Origin: Aldrovandia affinis
Taxonomy: Eukaryota; Chordata; Actinopteri; Notacanthiformes; Halosauridae
Direction: 5' to 3'
NCBI GenBank assembly: GCA_029706075.1
Contig: JAINUG010000114.1
Span: 558,001-622,000, forward strand
DNA: 64,000 nucleotides
The position numbers and the translations under genes are program-made. The notes under the pieces were generated by a model that did not search any database, was not told the DNA's origin, and saw nothing but the letters and a program-made list of their open reading frames with translations. Positions 11,398 to 22,513 of the stretch are shown in pieces (positions within the stretch are counted from its first letter, which is position 1; every line of letters starts with the position of its first letter).

Positions 11398-13384
11398 ATC
11401 TATTAGCAATTTTTTTAGCATCTCAATGAAACTATCGCCTCCATTTCCCAGCATGCCCTCCTTCTTATTGTTGGTGACTCAATGCCCATGTAGCAAGGAA
11501 GTTTTCCTACCACCCTGCTACTAACCGAAATGGTCAGTTTCTCACTGAATTTGTTAACCAAAATAACCTTCTTATCACCAATACAATGTTTCAGAAATCG
11601 TCAAAGAAACTCTGGACTCATTGCTCACCTAATTGCTCACCTAAGTTCCTATCACAGATCGACTTCATTCTCTGTCGTAAACGATGGAGAAATAGCATCC
11701 AAGATTCCCAAGCATATTCCACCTCTGATCCGATCGGTTCCGACCACCGCATTGTCTGTGCTAAGGTTAGGCTCAGTCTTCGTTCTGCAAAACCATCTGC
11801 TCGCTTGAAGCTAAATTGGTCCGCCATGACTACGGATCAAAATCTTGTATCTGCAATTGAGGGCCATATTTCAGATGAGTGGTTCTCTATGGACACTGAC
11901 GTCCAGTCCTATGGCAACTTCGTTGATACATGTGTGAAAATTGGGAAGTCAATCCTTCCATCTCAAACCAAACTGCCTCCCAACCTTGTTTGCACTAGCC
12001 CAGTTAACTTAGCTAGGACCAATGTGCTAGCTTCCACAATCGATGATCTCCCTGCTACTCAGTCCAACCTCAGAGCCGTGTATGACGAGCAAGAAGACAT
12101 TAGAGTCAACAACATACTTAGTACTTTTGACAAACGTGAATTCACCAGTGACTTGCATTGTGCCTGGAAATTTGTTAAACAGCTCTCTGGTAAGCGGTCC
12201 AACACTGTATTCATCCAAGGTGAAGATCAAATGGCCTCATGGAAGTCTCATTTTGAAAACCTTCTGAATTCCGATAATAATACCAATGCTCAAGGTACAA
12301 TTGACACAATCTTTAAAACCAACTCTAACATTCCCACCGGCAAATTTTCTCAAGCCGAGGTCAATACGGCTATCGCAAGCAAATGAAACTTGGCAAGGCC
12401 CCTGGTATGGACAGCATCCCTATCGAAGTCTGGAGGCTTCCCCAAACTGAAGAAGTGTCTTACACACTTCTGTAATACAACCTTGGAAGGAAATCGCCCG
12501 CCTGAATGGGGCATCTCCGGCATTGTGCCAGTTCCGAAAAAAGGTGACCTGACCATCCCAGACAACTATCGGGGAATCAGTCTAACTCAAACAGCTGCAA
12601 AAATCTATAACAGTCTTTTGCTGAATTGTATTCGTCCTGAGTTGGAAAAGGTCCTTCACCCCAACCGAAATGGTTTTCGGCCTCTGAGATCTACTTATTC
12701 ACAAATCCTTGCTCTCAGACGAATAATTGAGGAAATTCGAAATCATCAGAAAGAAGCTGCAATAATCTTCATTGACTTCCGCAAAGCATTCGATTCCATC
12801 AACAGACCCACAATGTTTAAAATTTTGAATGCTTACGGAATCCCGGAGGAGATTGTAAATGCCATCAAAATTATGTATGAGGATCCAAGTGCAGTCGTTC
12901 TCACTCCGGAAGGCGAAACTGATTCATTTTTCATCAACACCGGCGTTCTCCAGGGTGATCCACTTGCCCCCTATCTATTCATCATAGTTTTGGACTACGC
13001 CCTGCGGATAGCAATAAACGACACTGATGGTCTAACTCTGACTTGCCGTAGAAGTAGTAGATATCCTGCTCAACACCTCTCTGACCTAGATTACGCTGAT
13101 GACATTAGTCTGCTTGCTGACACCCTTCGAGATGCAAAATCTATCCTACACAAAGTTGAAACTTGCTGCAAGTCCATTGGTCTCTCTCTGCAAAGAAAAT
13201 GCAAAGAAAAACATCATAGCGCTTGTAGCATTCAACAAAGTTGATGACTTCAATCCCTCCACCGATGGCAACATCATAGCGCTCTCCACTCATTGAATCT
13301 TAGCAAAGTCCAAAGTTGATCTTTAAAACAAAGTTGATGACTTCAATGGTACCTACACCGGATGGGCTCCAGAATTTTTACACT
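11398..13384 (+). pseudogene. LINE-A, segment 2 (endonuclease end and reverse transcriptase)
   Basis: After the second copy of the L1 target site the APE domain resumes: FQKSSKKLWTHC, SQIDFIL and SDHRIVCAKVRLSLR, the usual end of an APE domain. A long linker runs to about 12386, and the RT begins near 12390 in another phase: PVPKKGDL, DNYRGISLTQTAAKI, NRNGFRPLRST, FIDFRKAFDSI, GVLQGDPLAPYLF and YADDISLLAD with both aspartates. The frame ends near 13244 and the remaining bases contain short repeats of AAAGTTGATGACTTCAA. The final part, after the ERV, is at 22927. Frame breaks near 12386 and 13190 make this a dead copy. RTE-like by overall motif, clade unproved. Confidence 0.85.
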
Positions 13385-13807
13385 TGTTCATGAAATTCAG
13401 AAGACCTTCAAATGAAGAAAATGAGAAAACGGAACATACAACCAATTTTCAACAGAGTTTATTCAACCAAATGCATTCGGGGTTCACCGCCTCTCTGCCA
13501 GGCAAATAAACAAATCATTTCCGGAGAGAACACTTCTTATACACAATCATTTAGACAAATGCTATAGACTCGCCCACACCCCAGTCACAAGACTTATTTT
13601 CCCATCTCTGGGAGAGAGTCGTACGAGTCTAATCTTTTTTGCAGGCACGCTCTGACCTCGACTGTGGCGGTTTAGCTAGCTCTCTACAACACAGTCCTAA
13701 GAAACAGACAGCTTGCCGCCTATCTCTTTTGGCACAGCTCCACACCTTGTGCCAGCGTGAGAAGAGGTTGAAAAACTATTTTGAACAGAAACAGAATTTC
13801 TCTATCA
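13385..13807 (-). repeat. ERV 3' LTR
   Basis: It aligns along its length to 22514-22926 with scattered substitutions and short indels: it has extra TCTCTGGGAGAGAG-type sequence near 13606 and lacks a stretch near 13415 that the other copy has. On the minus strand it starts TGATAGAGAAATTC. Its far end is altered (TGTTCATG where the other has TGTTAGGTTCACG). Confidence 0.93.
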
Positions 13808-13820
13808 ATCCCTCCTTTTT
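13808..13820 (-). other. ERV polypurine tract
   Basis: On the minus strand AAAAAGGAGGGAT lies immediately before the TGATAG start of the 3' LTR, the position and composition of a plus-strand primer tract. Confidence 0.85.
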
Positions 13821-14033
13821 ATGATTTTATCCCATATAGTCATAAAACATTTAGAATCTCTTCTAACATCTATCCCCAGCCATTCTATAGTATAGTGTTT
13901 ATGCTGGAGACCACCGCTGCCACCATTTCACATTTAGAAAGAGCATAGCAAGTTTATTTCAATGCAGAAGCTTAAACATCTTTAAACAAGTTTTGCAAGG
14001 CCATGGCAGTATCGTCTTAGTCTGGAGGATCAA

Positions 14034-14240
14034 TTATCTCTTCATTCCCAAATTCAGCTCCTCCAGGGCCAAAGCCTGATACGCCGGGGTACTTTGCATC
14101 ATTTGGGTGATCATCCGCTGGATCATTGGGACACCGCAACAACTGCAAAACATTAGTAACAACAAGACTCCCAGAATCGCCACTGCCAATGAGGTGAGGG
14201 ACTGTTTCCAGCCCCCACCATTATCCAGGACCGCCAGTCA
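14034..14240 (-). pseudogene. ERV envelope transmembrane subunit, C-terminal remnant
   Basis: A minus-strand frame of about 65 codons ends in TAA at 14036-14034. It shows a tryptophan-containing membrane-proximal segment, a hydrophobic span of about 20 residues (SLAVAILGVLLLLMF) and, at its inner face, cysteines CSCCG, which in retroviral TM proteins are typical palmitoylation sites. A short amphipathic cytoplasmic tail follows. A stop codon lies a few codons upstream and the surface subunit and fusion region are not recognisable. Retroviral env TM is the best reading because of its position between integrase and the polypurine tract. Confidence 0.75.
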
Positions 14241-14498
14241 CCATCAGTCATTAGATCTTTTTGTTGCACTTAGATCCTTCGAGCCTCCCTCTCTCTAGGG
14301 CGCAGCTCCAGGCTGGATCCCTTTCCGCTGAGTCCCTCCCCCCCGACTCCTCGGAGTGAAGGGCCCTCAGCCTTTCTGCTTCCCAGTATTTTCTTTTCAA
14401 AAATACTGATCACAGAAAGCACTACTCACTTACTAACGCATTCGGTTTCAGTTTATAGTGGCCTGACTATACATTGAGCCGGACGCGGTGGCCATCTC

Positions 14499-14717
14499 TC
14501 ATGGTCTTAATGCCATCTGCGATCCGACCGGCCGGTGACCCAGTCGATAGCGATCCCAGACCCCGTAGTAGCTGTTAACCACCCTGACGGTCTGATCCCT
14601 ATCCCACTTCGCTATGGGTATAGAAACTTTGCCGTTTTTCACCAGCCTTGCCTGTTTACAGATAAAAGCCCCTAGGTGTGGACTGTCATTTCTAACGCAC
14701 TGCCTGCATACTTCCAT
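14499..14717 (-). pseudogene. Possible env-derived fragment
   Basis: A 72-codon minus-strand frame lies in the env region. It has four cysteines in its first third and an NSYYGVWDRYRLG segment. I do not recognise a domain. Its position between integrase and the TM remnant suggests leftover surface-subunit coding sequence. Confidence 0.35.
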
Positions 14718-16740
14718 TTATCGACTGGACGGTACACGGCAGTATGTCAAAAACATTGACAGAAACCTTCAGAATCCCGGCACTAAAACATCTCCGATTT
14801 GAGCACTGGCAAATCAAATACAAGTATATTTTTTAAATTATATTTAATTATACCAAAAGACAAAAACATTGAAACCTTTATCGCTCTTTCCGATTTGACA
14901 CTGGCAAATCAAATGGGATTTTTTAAATTAGGTTAATTAGACCAAAAGTAAACCTTGCCTTTTATGGTTTTTAGTAACGTCCCCTTCTATTGACATGGGA
15001 GGTGTGTGGGGAGGTGTGGGGTGGGCGTGGGGCCATGTGAAAACGCCGGCGTAAACACATAAACTGTCCCGACAATTTGAAGCAAGATTTTATACAGACA
15101 TACAATTTTATTCAAGATGGAAATATTTTCTGCGCTGCAGTGTTTGAGAGTATTGATGAAAAGCGACGAAGACAATAACTGACGAAGAGTAAGTAACTAT
15201 ATTTGATTTGCCATGTTATCAAATACTCGTATATATATTCAATATATGAATTCGCGTCTTGTGACTACATATTCCGCGTGTTGCAACGTAACAAATTGCA
15301 ATATGCACACAAGATCTATGGAAGAATACTTTTCTAAAGAAGAACAGCCTAAAATGTTATTTATTTCGCTTGTTTTCAAATACTCGTGAAAATATATGAA
15401 TTCCGCGTCTTGTGACGCCAAACATATTCCGCGTGTTAGTAACTTAATCTAAACCCCTAACGTTAGTAGATTAGTTGGTTAGTACTATACACATCTACCT
15501 AATATATACAAAGTGCAATCTAGAAAGTAAGAAGGAAGAAAACGAGATAATAAGCGAAGGCGGAAAAAAACCGAAAAGTATAAACTCCCGAAGTGCATGA
15601 CAAGACAATGAGTGGATCTCGAAATAAACGGAACAAGGACAGACAGGGAGCAGAGCGTGACAGAACAGGGAAAATGCAATACTGGATAAAGAATAATGAA
15701 TAAGGACTGAATGAAAAATAAACAAAGACCAAAAAACAACAGAACAGGAACTCAGAATATAGCACTGATGGCCCAGTGAGATGGCCCATCTGACAGATCT
15801 TAGAGGTGTGGACAATGAATAATGAATATTCAGGTATTTAGCATTTAGCCCTCCACAGCCTGAAATAAATGTGACCAGTTCTGATAAAAACAGGTTTTTA
15901 GCTATTTAGATCTCAGATGTGCTAAACTGTTTTCACACCCTTACATAACCAAGACCTTGATGAACAAACGCACATTGGCAAAACAATTCGTCACTATAGT
16001 TTAGTGTGTGCTTTCACAACTTTTGTGACAGCAGAAAAATTTACTATTTTTAACTTGTGTGTTTGTAGATCTATTTACAAGCTGCATATGATACTGACCA
16101 AACTATTGATGGCATACAAATGTAGCTGTGATTGTCCTTCAAATAAAAATATCAAACACTTTGGAGTAAGTGTGTGTTAAATTGATGAAATTGAGATAAA
16201 TATCAGACCAGCCAAAATCAAAAACATCTAAAATGCCAAAATCAAAAACATCCCTATCCCAAAAGAAACTTTAGTTTTCACCACGGACCTCAGAGGGTCA
16301 TTAACTGCCTGCATACTTCCATGCGACAGGAACTTTGTCAATTCATACTTCATCAGACACGGGGCCTTCAGTCTTCTCCCGGCACTATAAAACATCTTTA
16401 ACAGGTTCGGGCCTGTGCGGGGTGCCTAATCCCCTGCCTAATGCTTAGTTTACCCAAACGCTAGAGTGTAGATGTGTGCATACGTAACAGTTGGTCTTGT
16501 TTACGCTCTGTGCTGTGCTTTTACAAATCTCTTCCCTCTTACTGTGATTATATCAATATGGTCAAAGACCCCACTGCCCGCCACTGGAGGTTCGCCATAG
16601 CTGTGTCTAAATCCCAGTAAGAGGGTTGTTTGCTTCACCGGTTTTGAGACAGGTGTGTTCTATATTTCACACCTCCCTTTGTAGCCGACTTCTCCCTTCT
16701 GAGCACAACTCTTTTAGGTACCTACTCACCCTTTGTTACC
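14718..16740. other. Rearranged env/intergenic region of the ERV
   Basis: Three duplications are visible. A block at about 14697-14795 (CTGCCTGCATACTTCCAT ... CCCGGCACTA ... AAACATCT) recurs at 16305-16402. A block around 14796 (TCCGATTTGA, CACTGGCAAATCAAAT) recurs at about 14888. A block at 15235 (ATATATGAATTC, CGCGTCTTGTGAC) recurs at 15390. Between them lies a dispersed repeat (15430-15790). No domain is readable, so much of the env surface region has been lost or replaced. Confidence 0.55.
15430..15790 (-). repeat. Dispersed repeat, copy 1 (possibly LTR-derived)
   Basis: It shares with 54055-54290 the segments AGTAACTTAATCTAAA, TTAGTAGATTAGTTGGTTAG, TAATATATACAAAGTG, AAAGTAAGAAGGAAG and CCCGAAGTGCATGAC. 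On the minus strand its composition (TACTAATCTACTAACG-like) resembles part of the Gypsy-1 LTR near 32830, so it may be an LTR fragment. Confidence 0.7.
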
Positions 16741-17386
16741 TTTTTACAGTGGGACAGATGCACCCAGGTGGATCGCTCGGCAATCTTGACTGCTGTTGGA
16801 GTTGTTAGTAGCACCTGATACGGCCCTTTCCACTTTGGTTGATGCCACGCCTTGTGCCTTGGATCTTTAATCAGTACCCAGTCCCCGACCTGCAGCTTTT
16901 CTTTTGGTATTCCAGCTGTAAGAGTTTACACATTTCTTGTTTATTAAATAACATTTTCTTCATATACTCTGCCAATGTGGGATTATCCTCTAATATTCTA
17001 TCTCCAAATTGCGGTAGGTGATAGGCTATTCCCATCTAGGTATTATTTCTCTACAAATTATTTTTGCCACAGTTGTGCATCAATTTTTGAGGTAGGGTAT
17101 GCTTCTACCCAACCTGAGAATGGGTCAATCATTACTAAGCAGCTCTTTTTCCCCTCACTTGGTGTGAGGTGGATGAAATCCATCATCCAAGATTCAAATA
17201 GTCAAAACATGTTAAACACCTTTTACAAAAAATTTTTTTTGTAGTTTGTCAATCCAAACGTTGTATAAGGTTTGTTTATCATATCTACCCTCCCTCCTCT
17301 TGAGACATGGCATATGCCATGACTCAACTCTGCAGCTATGGTAAACAAAGATCTCGGTAATACAGGTTTCTTTTCTGGGCCCACCC
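16741..17386 (-). pseudogene. ERV integrase, fragments of all three domains
   Basis: On the minus strand, next to the nested L2, the zinc-binding region appears with ELSHGICHVSRGG near 17330-17290. The catalytic core follows in another phase with MDFIHLTPSEGKKSCLV and DPFSGWVEAYP (first core aspartate, about 17185-17090). Most of the core after this, including the other catalytic residues, is missing. The C-terminal DNA-binding domain is then clear near 16900-16750, with [35 protein letters not shown] and WVHLSHCK. These are murine-leukaemia-type integrase motifs. The gene is dead. Confidence 0.88.
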
Positions 17387-19107
17387 AAATCAAATCAAAT
17401 CAAATCAAGTTTATTTGTATAGCGCTTTTCACAACAGAATTGTCACAAAACGCTTAACAGAGGGGGAACCCAGGCCTAGACCCCCAAAAGCAAGCCTAAC
17501 GGCAACAGTGGCAAGGAAAAACTCCCTTGGTAGGGAGAAACCTTGGGAGGAACCAGACTAAAAAGGGGGGGAGCCCATCCTCTTCTGGCCCACAGGGTAT
17601 GTCCAAAAAAGACCATGTCATGGTCAGTCCAAGGTTAGTCTGAGTTAGGTAGTCAGCGGGGGTGGCTAAACCACGCGGAGAGGGTCCAGATCCAGGAACT
17701 GGGGTTGGCGTGGGGGTGAGGGTTGATGGGGGCAGCTCACACTTCTCGCAGGATCTAGGGCTCGGGGGCAGGTGCCGAGGCAGAGAAGAGAACATGCAGT
17801 CAGAAAAAAGCAGTGCTATAGCCAGTAGCATTATGTAAGAGCAGGGGAGCACAAGCATAGGAAATATACAGTTAGCCCCAACAGGTGTAAGCTATGGCAG
17901 CATACCTATTAGGAGAGGGACAGAGAAAACACGCAGCCATGTGAGAGTTCCAAACAATCCACACCTGATCAAGGATAACCAGCATAACAGTGGTGGTAAC
18001 ACATTGAGGAGGTGACAGTATGGAAAGTTTCTCACTCCATAAGACACTAAGGCACGGCCTTCTCCATCTCTCCACCTAGACTATGTTTGGCAGTAAGCTA
18101 GGCTGAAAAGATATGTTTTTAATCTACACTTAAAAATTGAAACTGTGTCCGAATCCCTAACATGCCTTGGTAAACCGTTCCACAACAGAGGAGCTCTAAA
18201 AGAGAAGGCTCTACCACCAGCTGTGCTCTTCAAAATTCTAGGAGTAATAGATGGCCGGCTTCTTGTGAACGAAGCAGTCGTGTCGGCTTATAGGGGCAAT
18301 CATTTCGGTCAGATATAAAGGTGCAAGTCCGTTTACTGCTTTAAAAGTTAGCAACAGTACTTTATAATCAGCCCGATATTTAATAGGAAGCCAATGTAGT
18401 GATGCTAACACTGGAGTAATGTGCTCATACTTTTTGGATCTAGTCAAAATACGTGCTGCTGTATTCTGTACTAGTTGAAGACTCTTTAGAGAGCTACTAG
18501 AGGAGCCGGATAATAAGGCATTACAATAGTCTAGCCTCGATGCAACAAAAGCATGCATCAAGGTTTTAGCATCCTCTAATGACAGAAAGTGCCGAATTTT
18601 AGCTATGTTTCTTAGGTGAAAGAAAGCTACTCTGGAAGTGTTTTTAATATGAGTGTCAAATGTAAGGTCCTGATCAATAATAAAACCAAGGTTCTTAACC
18701 ATAATACTTGATGTAACTATGCAATCACCTGCATTTAACTGCAGATCCAACTTGTTCCTTAATTTTTTGGGGCCCAAAACCATCATCTCTGTTTTATCTG
18801 AATTTAAAAGCAGGAAATTTACTGTCATCCAGTTCTTTATATCAGAGATACAAGCCTCTAATTGAGTGAGTTTAAGTGTTTCACCTGGTTTCATTGATAT
18901 GTACAGCTGTGTATCATCGGCATAGCAATGGAAATTTACACCATGTTTACGAATAACATTACCGAGTGGTAGCAAGTATAATGAGAACAGTAATGGTCCC
19001 AGCACTGAGCCTTGTGGAATACCATATTTAACCTGAGAGTAGTCAGAGAACTCTTGATCTAATTGCACAAATTGAAACCGGTCTAATAAGTATGATTTAA
19101 ACCATGA
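17387..19107 (-). mobile_element. 5'-truncated L2 LINE (copy b) nested in the ERV
   Basis: On the minus strand it begins at TCATGGTTTAAATC (19107) and ends in a GATTT repeat tail at 17387. It lies between the ERV RNase H/integrase N-terminal sequence and the integrase zinc-binding region, so it split pol. It is nearly identical to the sense copy at 41854-43363 and starts at the same base. The 3' UTR (17390-18230) carries the TTTGTATAGCGCTTTTCACA end seen also at 58020. Confidence 0.93.
18238..19107 (-). pseudogene. L2 reverse transcriptase fragment (copy b)
   Basis: The frame starts inside the RT palm with [19 protein letters not shown], followed by [32 protein letters not shown] (catalytic aspartates), [13 protein letters not shown] and [12 protein letters not shown], then the L2 C-terminal domain with [17 protein letters not shown] and [15 protein letters not shown]. 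It ends at a premature stop after AIYYS, where a 2-base deletion relative to copy c (42690) shifts the frame. Endonuclease and RT fingers are absent through 5' truncation. Confidence 0.9.
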
Positions 19108-20260
19108 CGGCCAGTTTCGTTCTCAGTACATTTTGGTTGCCCCACATTCTTTTCTCTGGTACCCCTGCTTCATGTTGCATGTCTCTCAAGAGAGTGTAAT
19201 CGAGAGTGACGCAATCAATCTCTTTAAACACTCCCTGAGTGTCTGCAGCTGCTTCTTTTGCAGCAGAGTCTGCGAATGCATTCCCCAGGGACACCTCATC
19301 TGTTCCTTTCGTATGTGCTGCACATTTACATCTCGTCAGTGTTTTGGGTTTCTGTAATACCACAATCAGTTCCAGTATCAATGGTGCATGCGTTATTGGT
19401 TTACCTGTTGAAGTCATTCTTTTTTCAGGATCCATCCACATAGAATGTTACTTCTGCGTCATGAATGGGTGTGTCCATTAACCCGGGGCGTGCTGCCACA
19501 GACCTAGATGTTTCAGCTACACAATCGTGAGGATCTCCATCCTCAGCGGTTGTCAGCAAGGTAGCCGGATTAAGTGTGGTGCATTTTACAATTGTTAGAT
19601 TAGGAGCTGTTATTAGAGTCGCCATACAGCTCAGCTGTCTTGTTGGTGACAAGAATGTATGTTTTGTTTGCAGTAGTAATACAGAAACTACATGTGGTAC
19701 CATCAGTGTCAATGGTTGGTATAACACTATGGTTTGTGAGGCTTTTTACTGCTAATGCTGCTGCTTCTACAGCTTGTAGACAGCATGGCAGTCCTCGTGC
19801 TACAGGATCCAGTTCTGCGGAGTAATAAGCAATTGGTCTTTGCTTACCTCCAAACCTGTTTTACCTGCTCAAAGGCTTCGTTGACTTCAGGAGTCCATTT
19901 GATTGGATCTCGAGCCTCCATTGGTTCGCTGTAAATACAATCTAACAGTGGCTGCATCAATTGTGCATAATTACACATCCAGGTTCGGCAGAAATGTATC
20001 ATTCCTAAAAAAAATATAATCTGTTTTTTTATTTATTTTAGGCTTTGGGGCATGCAGTATCGCTGTTTTCCTATCCTGAAAGGCTCTGCCAGATATTTTA
20101 CTTCTGGCAGACACCACTGCAGCGTCCCCTTGCTTATCTTGTGGCCTTGTGAGGCCGGAATGTCCAAACATGCCTTTTCCCGAGAAGGAGAGCAATTCAA
20201 TATGTCGTCTATATACAGGAGGAGTTTAAAAAAAAAAATCACAGATACTGCCAAATGCCC
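19108..20260 (-). pseudogene. ERV reverse transcriptase palm end, connection and RNase H
   Basis: On the minus strand the RT catalytic box appears as LLYIDDILNCSPSREKA near 20230, with EVKYLAEPF further on. After stops, the connection domain reads KQRPIAYYSAELDPVARG and CLQAVEAAALAV near 19840-19750, a class I retrovirus signature. RNase H then shows VTFYVDGS near 19440 (first catalytic aspartate) and KCAAHTKGTDEVSLGNAFAD near 19330. The integrase N-terminus begins near 19150 and is cut by the nested L2. Several frame changes and stops are present. The RT fingers and protease cannot be read. Confidence 0.88.
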
Positions 20261-20329
20261 AAAATGTAAAATGTACATAGTACAGTGCAGATCATATGGA
20301 TCATTCATTTTCAGATTCTTCACTGTCTA

Positions 20330-21051
20330 CAATGAATGCGTCATTTTTTTAATTTTGAGCCCAGAATGTTTGCGGAACATCATATAATACCTAATTATTT
20401 ATCTGATGTAAACTAGGATGGTCATCGGAAAGAACTAGCAGCGTGCTGTACGGTTCAAATTTCAGTTGTGTATGCACACAGCCTTGTACAGGCAAAGAAT
20501 GGTATTTTTACAACCTTGGATTTCTGTCTGCACTCCCTACCAGGCGGCATTTCTCTAACCCAAGAACCCACATCTTCCCATTCATTCGGTCATTTTCGAT
20601 AATGAAATATGCGGCTGCCTGATTTGTTCAAATAATCATTTCTGCTCTTCACTCAAGTTTACTAGAATTCCAGTAAATTTCAGTCAATTATATATGGTGC
20701 CTAAACATCTCGTTTGTTTATTTGCGGCATGCTCCAGAAACACTCATATTCTAAATGTCTTAGTCAGGGGTAAGAAGAGAGCAGTGCTATAAGAGTTCGC
20801 TGGGGCTGTCTGCTCGGACGGAATAAATTCACACAGTTGTGCATGACTGGCAGTATATCAATTCCCATGTGTAATACCAATCTATCAATTGTATAGAATT
20901 CCCCAAACTATTTCCAATAGTACCTATTCAGGTGACGTGACTGACAACCCATTTTCGTCACATTCAATAGTATTTTTTTGTTTCATTTTAATTGGTCTTC
21001 CCGAGCCGTTCGCTCGAAGTGAATAGCATGTTCTATTATCACTTGCAATCG
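20330..21051. other. Unreadable ERV interval between RT and gag
   Basis: By position this should hold nucleocapsid, protease and the RT N-terminus. I find no protease DTGA-type motif or zinc knuckle in any minus-strand frame. The sequence is AT-rich and probably replaced or heavily decayed. Confidence 0.5.
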
Positions 21052-22041
21052 TCACGTTGCCCACGTAATTACATATCTTTTAATTAAAATTGTTAATGCA
21101 GGAGTGAGGCCATTCAGGAACACTTTTTTAAGACGGGTTAGGTACGCCATTATCATTTCGTTTTTATTTTGCACACAGTCCAACATTTTTACGTAATCAC
21201 AGCGTCCTCGGAAAAGAAGAGTAACCCTTGTTAATAATTGATCAATGGGTCCCCAATAAGCATCTTGTGCCCTCGCTGCCTGAGCTGGAGACACCACCCA
21301 GGGAATGGCTTGCCCCTGGAATAGGGCAGTCCAATCTCCCTCCACCTGACACCACTGTTGTTTTAATGCATAGCGCACATACCTTTCTACTTCTACAGTG
21401 TTTAATCTGTAACTGTTCATCATACCGTTCAGGTGTTGGACAAATTCTGTCGTTCCCTGGTCAGGGTGAGGATGGTCTGCCATAGCAGCGGCTAAGTCAG
21501 TTTGTGTCCACACTCTGTACACATGACATGAATCACCTTGTCCATCCAATACTTCTATCAAAGGAAATGATGATTCCTCTGCCTCACCCGAAACCTGTAA
21601 TCGTTGATGCGCACGGATTCTTTTTTTCGTTTCTGCAGCAACAGCCGCTTTTATCTGTTCAGCAGCTGGACTCAGCATGCTGCGTTCTTTTACCCATTTT
21701 TTGTAAACATCATCTTTATTTAACTGTTTATTCTGTGCTTCTCTCAGCCACATTTCGGCGAATAACAGTCCATATTTAATATTTTATATAATATAATATT
21801 ATTATATATAATACTTGGTTCCATACTTCTTTTGCTTTGCTTTATCACCTTTAGCTTTATCTCTAATTGCATTCACAATCTTGCCACACTGCGGACCTTC
21901 AACTTCCCAAACTTTTCTTTCCACATGCTCAACCCAATCTCCTGCCCCCGTAAACCTCGATTCCATTTCCCTTGAATCCTGAGGCAGGTAAACTTCACCA
22001 TCACTTTCTTTCTTAACCCAACAACAACCACAAACAACCAC
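21052..22041 (-). pseudogene. ERV gag (matrix to capsid)
   Basis: The minus-strand start at 22041 opens a frame of 79 codons (matrix-like, with many lysines near its end). An AT-rich run at about 21775-21815, likely an expanded microsatellite, breaks the frame. It continues from 21753 for 233 codons. The second part includes a helix-rich linker rich in alanine and lysine, then a capsid-like domain with VWTQTDLAAAMADHPHP, FVQHLNGMMNSYRLN and WVVSPAQAARAQDAYWG. Gag assembles the particle and packages the RNA. The end of capsid and the nucleocapsid are missing. The assignment rests on position after the primer site and on capsid-like pattern. Confidence 0.8.
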
Positions 22042-22249
22042 CTTTGCTATTACACTTTTTATTCACTCATAGTCATTCGCAATTGCATTCATATCACATT
22101 CATTTTTTTATTCACTCATACTCAGGCGCAATTGAATTCATTTTTTATTCACTCATACTATGAATAAACACTCCACCTCTTAGAAAACAGTTCCTCACGT
22201 GTGCCGTTTTCAGCGCGTTAGGCTCCAACTCAACAAATTGGAGACACCT

Positions 22250-22375
22250 CAGGGACTTGAACCCCGTCCCGGAGACCGGGAGTGTCACCACCTAATTAGG
22301 CATACACCGCCGCAGGGACTTGAACCCCGTCCCGGAGACCGGGAGTGCCACCACCCAATCAGGCATACAACCCCC
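22250..22375 (-). repeat. Tandem tRNA-3'-half-like blocks in the ERV leader
   Basis: Two units of about 62-63 bp lie head to tail between the primer site and gag. On the minus strand each contains CTCCCGGTCTCCGGGAC followed by CGGGGTTCAAGTCCCTG, which folds as a T-arm with a TTCAAGT loop and a hairpin before it, like the variable arm and T-arm of a class II tRNA. No complete cloverleaf is present. Confidence 0.75.
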
Positions 22376-22493
22376 GCCACTAAAAAGTTCCACGTTCACT
22401 ATTTTCACTTATGTTCTGTCACTCACTTTTATGGCAAGGCTCTAGGTTCAGACGTCACGCCCTTCCTCTGCGCCTGTGCGGTGAGATATTGGG

Positions 22494-22511
22494 ATCCCGG
22501 ATGAGCCCCCA
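22494..22511 (-). other. ERV primer-binding site, tRNA-Pro type
   Basis: On the minus strand TGGGGGCTCATCCGGGAT follows the 5' LTR by two bases. It differs at one position (A for G) from the 18-nt site used with tRNA-Pro by gammaretroviruses. Confidence 0.92.
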
Positions 22512-22513
22512 AT

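Noticed and set aside
15485-15815. Three overlapping hydrophobic minus-strand frames that look like membrane proteins
   Set aside because: They lie in a dispersed repeat rich in T and C on that strand. No frame is favoured and the homologous copy at 54055 does not keep them.
22250-22375. Possible tRNA genes
   Set aside because: Only T-arm and variable-arm-like parts are present; no acceptor or D-arm can be formed.
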